NCBI RefSeq assembly: GCF_014652235.1
Contig: NZ_BMYK01000009.1
Coordinates: 62,001-126,000, forward strand
Reading direction: 5' to 3'
Source: Pseudorhodoferax aquiterrae
Lineage (GTDB): Bacteria; Pseudomonadota; Gammaproteobacteria; Burkholderiales; Burkholderiaceae_C
Length of the DNA: 64,000 bases
Shown here: positions 8,431-16,101 of the stretch, in pieces
How the letters are laid out: every line of letters starts with the position of its first letter
Position numbering within the stretch: position 1 is the stretch's first letter
Program-made: the position numbers and the translations under genes
The notes under the pieces: generated by a model
Database searches by the model: none
What the model was told of the DNA's origin: nothing
Seen by the model: the letters and a program-made list of their open reading frames with translations, nothing else

Positions 8431-10002
8431 TCAAGCCATGCCGATGCGGAAAATTCCCACCTGTTGCGCCAGCTGGTCGGCCTGGCTGCGCATCGCGGCG
8501 GCCGATGCCGCGGACTGCTCGACCAGGGCTGCGTTCTGCTGTGTCACGGCGTCCATGTCGGCGATCGCCTGGTTGATCTGGTCGATGCCCTGCGACTGCT
8601 CCTGGCTGGCAGCGGCGATCTCGGCCACGATGGCCGAAACGCGCTGCACGCTCTCTACGATGTCCTGCATGGTCGCGCCGGCCTGGTGCACCAGGCTGCT
8701 GCTGTGCTCGGCGTTCTGCACCGACGCCTGGATCAGCGTGCGCACCTCCTTGGCCGCTTCGGCCGAGCGTTGCGCCAGATGGCGCACCTCCCCGGCCACC
8801 ACGGCGAAACCGCGGCCCTGCTCACCGGCGCGCGCCGCCTCCACCGCCGCGTTGAGGGCCAAGATGTTGGTCTGGAAGGCGATGCCGTCGATCACGCCGA
8901 TGATGTCCACGATCTTGCGCGAGGACGCGGTCAGCGTCTCCATCGTCGCCACCACTTCGCTCACCACCGCCCCGCCCTTGCCGGCGACCTGCGAGGCCGT
9001 GGCCGAGAGCTGGCTGGCCTGGCGCGCGTTGTCGGCGTTCTGCTTGACGGTTCCGGTCAGCTGCTCCATCGAAGCCGCGGTCTGCTGCAGCGCGCTGGCC
9101 TGGCGCTCCGTGCGCGAGGACAGATCATGGTTGCCCGCCGCAATCTCGCTGGAGGCCGCCGCGATCGCGTCTGCGCCCTGGCGCACGCCGCCCACGATGC
9201 CGGCGATGCTGTCGCGCATCGCACGCATGGCATGCAGCAGGCTGCCCTCGGCCCGGGCCGGCACGGCGATCGCCATGTCGAGCTCGCCCTGGGCGATGCG
9301 CTGCGCGACCTGCGCTGCGTAGGCCGGCTCCCCGCCCAGCTGGCGCAGCAGGCCGCGGGCGACCAGCAGGCCGATGCCGACCAGCACGGCGCCGAGCAGC
9401 AGCGCCGCCAGGCCGAAGCGCAGCAGGCGCTGGTGGAAGGCGGCATCCACGGTGTCCACGTACACCCCCGAGCCGATGATCCAGCCCCAGGGCTGGAAGG
9501 CCTGCACGTAGGAGGTCTTGGGCACGGGCTTGTCGCTGCCAGGCTTGGGCCACAGGTAGGGCACGTGGCCGGCGCCCGACGCGCGCGCCACGTTGACGAA
9601 CTCCACGAACAACCGCTTGCCCGTGGGGTCCTTGTTCTCCGAGAGGTTCTTGCCGTCCAGCTCGGGCCGGATCGGGTGCATCACCATGGTCGGCGTGAAG
9701 TCGTTGATCCAGAAGTACTCCGCGCCGCTGTAGCGCATGGCCTTGACGGTGTCCATGGCCCGGCGCTTGGCTTCGGCCTCGGTCAACCGGCCCGCAGCCG
9801 CTTCGCGCTGGTAGTGCACGAGCACGCTGTGCGCAGACTCCACGTTCTGGCGCACGCTGGCCTGACGCTCCTCCATGATGAGACTGCGCTCGGACCACAG
9901 GAAGGCGGCCGACAGCGCCAGCACGCCGGCCAGCGCACAGCCGATCAGGATGCCCAGGCGCTGGGCGGTGCGGAGAGAACGCGGAGCGGGTGCTGCATCC
10001 AT
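8431..10002 (-). CDS. Methyl-accepting chemotaxis protein with a single Cache sensor
   Basis: A 523-residue chemoreceptor. After a first membrane segment (about 15-37), residues 40-185 form a single-Cache-like periplasmic sensor ([18 protein letters not shown] and [21 protein letters not shown] are typical). A second membrane segment (about 193-213) leads into a HAMP region and the coiled-coil signalling domain, whose hairpin tip [20 protein letters not shown] contacts CheA/CheW. The start at 10002 (MDAAPAP) is preferred over an upstream in-frame ATG at 10050, which adds unlike sequence. A perfect inverted repeat (10055-10070) lies 53 bases upstream. The ligand is not predictable. Confidence 0.93.
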   Translation of the reverse strand: MDAAPAPRSLRTAQRLGILIGCALAGVLALSAAFLWSERSLIMEERQASVRQNVESAHSVLVHYQREAAAGRLTEAEAKRRAMDTVKAMRYSGAEYFWINDFTPTMVMHPIRPELDGKNLSENKDPTGKRLFVEFVNVARASGAGHVPYLWPKPGSDKPVPKTSYVQAFQPWGWIIGSGVYVDTVDAAFHQRLLRFGLAALLLGAVLVGIGLLVARGLLRQLGGEPAYAAQVAQRIAQGELDMAIAVPARAEGSLLHAMRAMRDSIAGIVGGVRQGADAIAAASSEIAAGNHDLSSRTERQASALQQTAASMEQLTGTVKQNADNARQASQLSATASQVAGKGGAVVSEVVATMETLTASSRKIVDIIGVIDGIAFQTNILALNAAVEAARAGEQGRGFAVVAGEVRHLAQRSAEAAKEVRTLIQASVQNAEHSSSLVHQAGATMQDIVESVQRVSAIVAEIAAASQEQSQGIDQINQAIADMDAVTQQNAALVEQSAASAAAMRSQADQLAQQVGIFRIGMA

Positions 10003-10054
10003 GGCGAAATCGGCCGCTTTGGGCCGCCAAAGCTCTGAATGCACCCACAATATC

Positions 10055-10070
10055 CGAACTTATTAGTTCG
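10055..10070. promoter_or_regulatory. Inverted repeat upstream of the chemoreceptor gene
   Basis: A perfect inverted repeat, CGAACT-TATT-AGTTCG, in an unusually AT-rich patch between uvrD and the chemoreceptor. It sits 53 bases before the receptor start and 22 bases after the uvrD stop region on the same strand. No T-run follows it, so an operator is more likely than a terminator. The factor is unknown. Confidence 0.4.
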
Positions 10071-10091
10071 AAAATAGAGCGAAACCCGTCC

Positions 10092-12470
10092 TCAGGGCAC
10101 CGGTGTCAGTTTCGCCACGGCCAGCGCCAACCACTTGACGCCATGGCGCGGAAAGTCGATCTGCGCGCGCGCGTCGTCGCCGTTGCCTTCGAGCAGATTG
10201 ACGGTGCCCTCGCCGAATTTGGTGTGGAACACCTTCATGCCGGCGCGCAGGCCGTGCGACGGCGCGGCCTTCTGCGGTGGCAGCGGGGCGGCGGCCGAAG
10301 GGAAGTTGCCCGCCTCGATGCCGAAGCGACCTGGCGCCGTGCCGCGGCTGCCCATGCCGAAGCCCGACTGGCGCGGCGTGATCCACTTGAGCGCGTCCTC
10401 GGGCAGCTCCTCGAAGAAGCGGCTGCGCAGGTTGTAGCGGGTCTGGCCATGCAGCAACCGGGTCTGCGAGAAGCTCAGGTACAGCCGGTCGCGTGCGCGC
10501 GTGATGGCCACATACATCAGCCGGCGCTCCTCCTCCAGCCCGTCGCGCTCGGTCATGCTGTTCTCGTGCGGAAACAGGCCCTCCTCCATGCCGCCGATGA
10601 ACACGCAGTCGAACTCCAGGCCCTTGGCCGAGTGCACGGTCATGAGCTGCACCGCGTCCTGGCCGGCCTGGGCCTGGTTGTCGCCGGCCTCCAGCGCCGC
10701 ATGGGTCAGGAAGGCGGCCAGCGGCGACAGGGTCTCGCCGGTGTCGGGCGCGACATCGGGCAGCGGCGTGTCGACGAGCGGTGCGTTCGGGTCCAGGCCC
10801 TGGCTGGCAGGCGACTGCGACAGCCCATGCTCGTCCAGCGGCAAGGCCACCGCATCGCGGCCGAAGCCCTCCTGCGTCACGAAGCTCTCGGCCGCGTTGA
10901 CGAGTTCCTCCAGGTTCTCCACCCGGTCGGCGCCCTCGCGGTCGGCCTTGTAGTGCTCCAGCAGCCCACTGCCCTCGAGCACCTGCTCGATGATCTCGCG
11001 CAGCGTGAGGCCCGCGGTCTGCTCGCGCAGCACGTCCACGCGCGCGACGAAGGCCGTGAGGTTGCTGCCGGCCTTGCCGGACAGGCTGCTCACGGCGTCG
11101 TGCAGCGAGCAGCCGTGCGTGCGTGCCGCGTCCTGCAGCTGCTCGATGCTGCGTGCGCCGATGCCGCGCGGCGGGAAGTTCACGACGCGCAGGAAACTGG
11201 TGTCGTCGTGCCGGTTCTCCAGCAGCCGCAGGTAGGCCAGCGCGTGCTTGATCTCGGCCCGCTCGAAGAAGCGCAGGCCGCCGTAGACGCGGTAGGGCAT
11301 GCCGGCATTGAACAGCGCAGTCTCGATCACGCGGCTCTGGGCGTTGCTGCGGTACAGGATCGCGATTTCCTTGCGCGGCACGCCGTCGCGGACGAGCTGG
11401 CGGATCTCGTCCACCATCCACTGCGCCTCGGCGAAATCGCTGGCCTGCTCGACCACGCGCACGGGCTCGCCAGGCCCCTGGTCGGTGCGCAGGTTCTTGC
11501 CCAGCCGGCGGCTGTTGTGCTCGATCAGCGCATTGGCCGAATCGAGGATGTTGCCGTGGCTGCGGTAGTTCTGCTCCAGCTTGATCTGCTGGCGCACCTC
11601 GAACTCGCGCACGAAGTCGGCCATGTTGCCCACGCGTGCGCCGCGGAAGGCGTAGATGCTCTGGTCGTCGTCGCCCACGGCCAGCACGCTGCCGGCGTGT
11701 CCCGGCGGCAGGCCCTGGTCCACTTCGGCCTTGCCGGCCAGCATCTTGATCCAGGCGTACTGCAAGGTGTTGGTATCCTGGAACTCGTCGATCAGGATGT
11801 GGCGAAAGCGGCGTTGGTAGTGCTCGCGGATCGGGTCGTTGTCGCGCAGCAGCTCGTAGCTGCGCAGCAGCAGCTCGGCGAAATCGACCACGCCCTCGCG
11901 CTGGCACTGCTCGTCGTACAGGCGGTACAGCTCGATCTTCTTGCGCGTGTCCTCGTCGCGGCCCGTGAGGTTGTGCGGCCGCAGGCCCTCCTCCTTGTTG
12001 CCGCTGATGTACCACTGCAGCTGCTTGGGCGGAAAGCGCTCGTCGTCGATGTTCAGTTGCTTGAGCAGCCGCTTGATGGCCGAGAGCTGGTCCTGCGTGT
12101 CCAGGATCTGGAAGCTCTGCGGCAGCGCCGCCAGCTTGTAGTGGGCGCGCAGGAAGCGGTTGCACAGGCCATGGAAGGTGCCGATCCACATGCCGCGCAC
12201 GTTCACGGGCAGCATCGCGCCCAGGCGCGTCATCATCTCCTTGGCCGCCTTGTTGGTGAAGGTCACGGCCAGGATGCCACCGGGCGAGACCTGGCCCGTG
12301 GCCATGAGCCAGGCGATGCGCGTGGTCAGCACCCGGGTCTTGCCGGAACCGGCACCGGCCAGAATCAGCGCGTGCTCCTGCGGCAGCGTGACGGCGGCCA
12401 GCTGTTCGGGGTTGAGCTGGCGCAGCAAAGGCGACGCGCCATCGGCCGCCGGAGGATCGAAAGGAAGCAT
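10092..12470 (-). CDS. uvrD: ATP-dependent DNA helicase UvrD/PcrA family
   Basis: A 792-residue superfamily 1A helicase that unwinds DNA 3'-5' in nucleotide excision and mismatch repair. Motif I GAGSGKT is at 39-45, motif Ia TFTNKAAKEM near 70, motif II DEFQDT at 228-233, motif III GDDDQSIYAFRGA near 267, motif IV QNYRSHGNI near 300, and motifs V/VI VHSAKGLEFD and VAITRARDRLYL near 600-660. The C-terminal tail has the Tudor-like segment VFHTKFGEGTV that binds RNA polymerase in PcrA/UvrD. Length and motifs fit UvrD rather than Rep. TACAAT ends six bases before the ATG and no Shine-Dalgarno is seen. Confidence 0.94.
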   Translation of the reverse strand: MLPFDPPAADGASPLLRQLNPEQLAAVTLPQEHALILAGAGSGKTRVLTTRIAWLMATGQVSPGGILAVTFTNKAAKEMMTRLGAMLPVNVRGMWIGTFHGLCNRFLRAHYKLAALPQSFQILDTQDQLSAIKRLLKQLNIDDERFPPKQLQWYISGNKEEGLRPHNLTGRDEDTRKKIELYRLYDEQCQREGVVDFAELLLRSYELLRDNDPIREHYQRRFRHILIDEFQDTNTLQYAWIKMLAGKAEVDQGLPPGHAGSVLAVGDDDQSIYAFRGARVGNMADFVREFEVRQQIKLEQNYRSHGNILDSANALIEHNSRRLGKNLRTDQGPGEPVRVVEQASDFAEAQWMVDEIRQLVRDGVPRKEIAILYRSNAQSRVIETALFNAGMPYRVYGGLRFFERAEIKHALAYLRLLENRHDDTSFLRVVNFPPRGIGARSIEQLQDAARTHGCSLHDAVSSLSGKAGSNLTAFVARVDVLREQTAGLTLREIIEQVLEGSGLLEHYKADREGADRVENLEELVNAAESFVTQEGFGRDAVALPLDEHGLSQSPASQGLDPNAPLVDTPLPDVAPDTGETLSPLAAFLTHAALEAGDNQAQAGQDAVQLMTVHSAKGLEFDCVFIGGMEEGLFPHENSMTERDGLEEERRLMYVAITRARDRLYLSFSQTRLLHGQTRYNLRSRFFEELPEDALKWITPRQSGFGMGSRGTAPGRFGIEAGNFPSAAAPLPPQKAAPSHGLRAGMKVFHTKFGEGTVNLLEGNGDDARAQIDFPRHGVKWLALAVAKLTPVP

Positions 12471-12547
12471 GCCGCGATTGTAGAAAGCGGCCGCTGTGGT
12501 AATTTCCGCCGCAGTACGGCCCCACGCGACGCGACCAGGAGGCTCCC

Positions 12548-13228
12548 ATGTTTTCCATCTACGGCGTCAGCGGGCGCCAGTTCACCGGCTCGGCCGAGCA
12601 ATTGCGCCAGATCGAGCGCGTCAACGCGGCTGCGCGGACGCGCCGCATCGATTCCAACGAGGAAGTGCTGCCCGAGCGCGTCTCGGCCGACCCCGCGCTG
12701 ACGACGCCACTGGAGCCGGCCGCCGGCACCAGCGTGGCGCGGCGCACCGCGCTGGCGGCCTACGCCCAGAGCAGCGCGCCCGAGACCCAGCGCCAGCCGC
12801 TCACGCGCGTGGCCGAGATCATGCGCCAGCCGGTGCTCACGCTGCCCGAGAGCACGCCGGTGCTGCAGGCCTGGAAGCTGCTGGCCTACCACGGCCACGC
12901 GCAGGCCCCGGTGGTCAGCGCCTCCGGCATGCTGGTGGGCCTGCTGCTGCGTGCGGACCTGTTCCCGGCCGAGCGCATGGCCGTGGCCGAGATGCCGCAG
13001 GAGAGCTGGGCCGCGCTGATGGCGCAGCCGGTGTCCGAGCTGATGTGGACGCCCGTGCCCAGCACCTCGGCCGACAACGAAATCCGCCGCGTGGCCGCCG
13101 TGCTGCACGAGGACGGCCTGCCCGGCCTGCCCGTGGTGGACGATGCGGGCGCCGTGGTCGGCTTCGTTTCGCGCGGCGACATCGTGCGCGCCGTGGCACA
13201 CGAGCCGCCGCTGGACCTGTGGAGCTGA
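12548..13228 (+). CDS. CBS-pair domain protein
   Basis: A 226-residue cytoplasmic protein with two CBS motifs: EIMRQPVLTLPESTPVLQAWKLL (about 94-145) and ELMWTPVPSTSADNEIRRVAAVL with GLPVVDDAGAVVGFVSRGDIVRAV (about 160-220). CBS pairs bind adenosine nucleotides and gate partner proteins. The N-terminal 80 residues are a separate segment (FSIYGVSGRQFTGSAEQL) that I cannot place. A good Shine-Dalgarno AGGAGG precedes the ATG. It is divergent from uvrD and converges on flhC with nine bases between stops. The partner is unknown. Confidence 0.85.
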   Translation: MFSIYGVSGRQFTGSAEQLRQIERVNAAARTRRIDSNEEVLPERVSADPALTTPLEPAAGTSVARRTALAAYAQSSAPETQRQPLTRVAEIMRQPVLTLPESTPVLQAWKLLAYHGHAQAPVVSASGMLVGLLLRADLFPAERMAVAEMPQESWAALMAQPVSELMWTPVPSTSADNEIRRVAAVLHEDGLPGLPVVDDAGAVVGFVSRGDIVRAVAHEPPLDLWS

Positions 13229-13237
13229 TCTACCGCG

Positions 13238-13783
13238 TCACTGCAGCATCAGCGAGCGTTCGCCCTTGCACTTGCCCGCGCGCGCCGGCGGGTTGCACAG
13301 GCCGCACAGGTAGGTGCGCGGGTTCTCGTAGAGCTCGGAGACGAACTTGCCGGCGCAGCTGCTGCAGGCCGTCATGTTGAGCATGTTGGCATCGACGAAC
13401 TTCACCAGGCGCCAGGCCCGCGTGAACGAGAGCAGCGGGTCGATCTCGGCCGCCTCGACCTGCTCCAGGTACAGCCGGTAGGCCTTGGTCAGCATGTCGA
13501 TCGGGTCCATGTCCATGCTCTTGGACAGGTACTCGTAGATGTTCAGGAACAGCGAGGAGTGTATGTTCTCCTGCCAGGACAGGAACCAGTCCGTGGAGAA
13601 CGGCAGCTGCCCCTTGGACGGCGACTTGCCCGCCACTTCCTTGTACAGCCGCAGCAGCCGCTCGTAGGACAGGTCGGTCTCGGACTCCAGCACCTGCATG
13701 CGGGCGCCCATCTGGATCAGCATCGCGGCGCGCTCGATCTGGCGCGAATCGTTCAGCACACTCTTGGTCGAGGCGGCGGCCAT
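13238..13783 (-). CDS. flhC: Flagellar master regulator subunit FlhC
   Basis: A 181-residue zinc protein that joins FlhD in the FlhD4C2 complex, the class I activator at the top of the flagellar hierarchy. The zinc-binding Cys residues are visible at C140/C143 (CSSC) and C160/C163 (CGLC); the tail PARAGKCKGER is typical of betaproteobacterial FlhC. It follows flhD by 27 bases and is certainly cotranscribed with it. Unlike the layout in many relatives, no motAB or che genes follow: the next gene is a convergent CBS protein. Confidence 0.97.
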   Translation of the reverse strand: MAAASTKSVLNDSRQIERAAMLIQMGARMQVLESETDLSYERLLRLYKEVAGKSPSKGQLPFSTDWFLSWQENIHSSLFLNIYEYLSKSMDMDPIDMLTKAYRLYLEQVEAAEIDPLLSFTRAWRLVKFVDANMLNMTACSSCAGKFVSELYENPRTYLCGLCNPPARAGKCKGERSLMLQ

Positions 13784-13810
13784 GGCTTTGCTCCTGCAGG
13801 CGGTGGATGC

Positions 13811-14137
13811 TCAGATGACTTCGGCCAGGCGGCCGGCCATCAGGATGTTGGCGTGCAGCTTGTTGGTGGCCTCGTTGCCGACCTTCTTCACGTCGTGGTT
13901 GGTCAGCAGCTTCCAGACCAGGTTGTCGTCCACGCGGAAGTGGCACAGCAGCATGTTGCTGGACGCCAGCTTCAGGATCTGCGCCGCCGACAGCGCGCCC
14001 AGGATGTCGGCCGCCTCTTCCTGGATGCCCAGGCGGAACAGCGCCGCGGCCTTGTCCTGGCGGATCAGGTTCTGCGCCAGCATCAGGTAGGTGAGGTTGG
14101 CTTCGCGGATCTCGGCAATGATCTGGTCGGTGTTCAT
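13811..14137 (-). CDS. flhD: Flagellar master regulator subunit FlhD
   Basis: A 108-residue partner of FlhC, all-helical, with the family N-terminus MNTDQIIAEIREANLTYLMLAQNLIRQD abbreviated to its first residues. It provides dimerisation and, with FlhC, activates class II flagellar promoters. The start at 14137 is chosen because it gives the family N-terminus and sits seven bases after a strong Shine-Dalgarno AAAGGAG (14145-14151 on the minus strand); a longer in-frame ORF upstream reads through the leader. The 198 bases upstream carry two palindromes that may be control sites. Confidence 0.97.
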   Translation of the reverse strand: MNTDQIIAEIREANLTYLMLAQNLIRQDKAAALFRLGIQEEAADILGALSAAQILKLASSNMLLCHFRVDDNLVWKLLTNHDVKKVGNEATNKLHANILMAGRLAEVI

Positions 14138-14335
14138 GGCGGCACTCCTTTGCATGTCAGCGGATCCGAGGGCACTGCATCTACTGCAGGCGAAGGGTCG
14201 TGATCCGTTGAAATGGATTGTGGTTGCCACCCAAAAGCTTTTGAGTCGGGGGTTGGATGGACGCCGCGTCTCTCCCGTCGGCCGTTCTTGTAGGAAAAAG
14301 GCCTACAGCGCCACAGCGCCGATGACCACAGCCGC
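14138..14335 (-). promoter_or_regulatory. flhDC upstream control region
   Basis: Non-coding, 198 bases, AT-richer than its surroundings. It contains a perfect 12-base palindrome CAAAAGCTTTTG (14232-14243) and an inverted repeat TGTAGG-N7-CCTACA (14289-14307), which on the minus strand is followed eight bases later by CCGACGG. flhDC promoters usually integrate many regulators, so these are plausible operator or structured-leader elements. I cannot point to a definite -10/-35 pair. Confidence 0.45.
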
Positions 14336-14929
14336 TCAGGCCGCGGGCTGGTCCGGATGGGGTGGGCGGCCACCCCCGTCCTGCTGCCCTTCTTCCTCTT
14401 CCTCGTCGAGCAGGAAGCGGTTGATGAGCTGGAACAGGCGGTCGTAGAACTCCTGTGTCGCGATGGTCTCGCTGCCGATGCGCACCAGCGAATCGTCGCT
14501 CGCCGCGAAGGGCAGCGACACCGAGCCCACCGCGCCCACGCCCAGGCTGGCCGCGGTGGCGCTCTTCTTGAGCGAGAACCGGTCCTGCTGCGCGGTCACG
14601 AACCCCAGCGTGCTCTTGCCGCTGCGCGTCTCGGGCGCACAGACGATGCGGATCTCCATCTGCACGTGCGTGTCCACGGCCGGCTGGAAATTCTTGCGTC
14701 CGTCCACCAGGTCCTTGGTGGCCGTGTTGATCAGGTAGCCCTGGCTCAGCAGCGCGCGGCGCGCGGCCTCGCAGGTCTCCGACGGCGTGGCGCCGAAGCT
14801 GCGCGAATAGGTGGAACTCGAATCGAAGTGCTCCTGCGGTGCCAGCTTCTGCCGCGGCAACTGGCAGCCGCTCAGCAGCGCGAGCGACAGGGCGCCCAGA
14901 GCAAGGATGCGAAAAGACCGGTGGATCAT
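14336..14929 (-). CDS. DUF2242 family lipoprotein
   Basis: A 197-residue lipoprotein: hydrophobic signal ending in the lipobox LLSGC with Cys22, then a soluble domain with FGATPSETCEAARRALLSQGYLI, the conserved core of DUF2242, and the ETIATQEFYDRLFQLINRF segment. The last 25 residues are very acidic then Gly/Pro-rich (EEEEEEG). Family function is unknown; the domain resembles small outer-membrane-associated proteins of betaproteobacteria. The start at 14929 is chosen because it yields the signal peptide; the in-frame upstream extension is not hydrophobic. It is probably transcribed apart from flhDC, whose leader lies just downstream. Confidence 0.82.
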   Translation of the reverse strand: MIHRSFRILALGALSLALLSGCQLPRQKLAPQEHFDSSSTYSRSFGATPSETCEAARRALLSQGYLINTATKDLVDGRKNFQPAVDTHVQMEIRIVCAPETRSGKSTLGFVTAQQDRFSLKKSATAASLGVGAVGSVSLPFAASDDSLVRIGSETIATQEFYDRLFQLINRFLLDEEEEEGQQDGGGRPPHPDQPAA

Positions 14930-15016
14930 GGATTGGGAAGGCAGGGCTGCGCGAAAGTGTAGGCCACGCCAATGGCAAGAAGTTCCCGGCCGCCGCACGC
15001 GCGGCAAGGGCATCTC

Positions 15017-15748
15017 TCAGTCGCCGCGCAAGAGCTGCTGGGCGTCCTCGTCCAGGCCGGCGCAGGGCGTGGCGCGGGCCAGGGCCATCCAGACATGGTG
15101 TGGCAAGGCCAGCCGCTCGCGCCGCTGCGCATTGCGCTGCACCGACAACTGGCCATCTTCCTGCAGGACAAGCACGCCGCATTCGGCCGGCACGTCGTCC
15201 GCATCGCCGATGGCCCGCCCGCGCGCGTCGCGGCCCAGCACATACCAGCACTGGCCGCCCAGGTCCAGGTAGGCCTGGCGCTTGGCCGGCTTGCGCAGGT
15301 CGCCCAGCAGGTCGGCGCGACTCACCTTGATCTCGTGCACCACCGGGTCCACGTAGGCGGCCACCGAGGTGTTGCGGATCGAGAACACGTCCGGGCAGGC
15401 CATGCACCAGCTGGGGTCTGCGCCCTCGGCGGCCGGCGGCAGCAGCGCACGCAGCGCCAGGCCACGCCAGGCGATGCGCCCTGCCCGCCCCTGTTCGCGC
15501 GCGACACGCTCGACCAGCGTTTCGTGCGCCGAACGCGCCCGCTGGTTGCGCACGGCCGCCTGCGCCACGGCCTGGATGCCGGCTTCGGTCAGACGCACGC
15601 TGTCGCGCCCGTCGGCATGCAGGCGCTCCAGCAGACCCAGCGCCAGCAGTTCGAGCTCCACCACGTCCTGCCAGGGCCAGCCGGCAGACCGGTAGACCTC
15701 GCGCAGGCGGCGGGCATGCGGGCGAGAAAGCGCGGTCGCAGGTCCCAT
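15017..15748 (-). CDS. Uncharacterised protein with a possible PD-(D/E)XK nuclease-like core
   Basis: A 243-residue cytoplasmic protein. The N-terminal third (LREVYRSAGWPWQDVVELELLALGLLE, then a winged-helix-like segment to about residue 60) could bind DNA. The middle has PVVHEIKVSRADLLGDL (about 145-160), an E-x-K motif with the SRAD extension seen in MmcB-like and other restriction-endonuclease-fold proteins, then YLDLGGQCWYVLGR. CxxC (MACPD) is nearby. I infer a PD-(D/E)XK fold, possibly a DNA repair nuclease, but the family is not certain. Start at 15748 is the first good ATG after the divergent gene's promoter space. A CACAAT hexamer lies 20 bases upstream. Confidence 0.7.
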   Translation of the reverse strand: MGPATALSRPHARRLREVYRSAGWPWQDVVELELLALGLLERLHADGRDSVRLTEAGIQAVAQAAVRNQRARSAHETLVERVAREQGRAGRIAWRGLALRALLPPAAEGADPSWCMACPDVFSIRNTSVAAYVDPVVHEIKVSRADLLGDLRKPAKRQAYLDLGGQCWYVLGRDARGRAIGDADDVPAECGVLVLQEDGQLSVQRNAQRRERLALPHHVWMALARATPCAGLDEDAQQLLRGD

Positions 15749-15841
15749 GTCGTTCCAATCGGAGCGGCATTGTGCCCTTGGCCGTCCGTCGGAAAGTGCA
15801 AGGCATACTGTGCGCCTCATGCAAGGAGCGACGGAGACCCC

Positions 15842-16081
15842 ATGCACCTGAACTACGAAGACTCGGCCGGCTCGCAGTTGGCCTTGCTGGCCGCGGTCAA
15901 GCTGCTGCTGGCACCGCACCGGGGCGATCTGGACGCCATCAAGGGCCTGCGCCATGAGCTGGATAGCACGCGCGAACTGCTGGCCTCGCTGCCCGGCACC
16001 GAGCGCAAGCTGCTGTCCTTCGAAGTCACCGCCGAGGCGCTGATGTCGGTGCTGGCACCGCCCAGCCAAAGCCAGTATTGA
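15842..16081 (+). CDS. Small conserved-looking protein, function unknown
   Basis: A 79-residue, probably helical protein (MHLNYEDSAGSQLALLAAVK at the start) with no signal peptide and no motif I recognise. Composition and codon use match the neighbours. A Shine-Dalgarno-like GGAG lies about ten bases before the ATG. Its TGA overlaps an ATG of the peptidase lipoprotein gene (16081), suggesting translational coupling and a two-gene unit. Confidence 0.7.
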   Translation: MHLNYEDSAGSQLALLAAVKLLLAPHRGDLDAIKGLRHELDSTRELLASLPGTERKLLSFEVTAEALMSVLAPPSQSQY

Positions 16082-16101
16082 TGCTCCTGCCCGACCGCCC
16101 C

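Noticed and set aside
7339-10038. 899-codon open frame on the plus strand
   Set aside because: It is antisense to the GGDEF-EAL and chemoreceptor genes and shows a His/Arg/Gln-rich composition typical of shadow frames.
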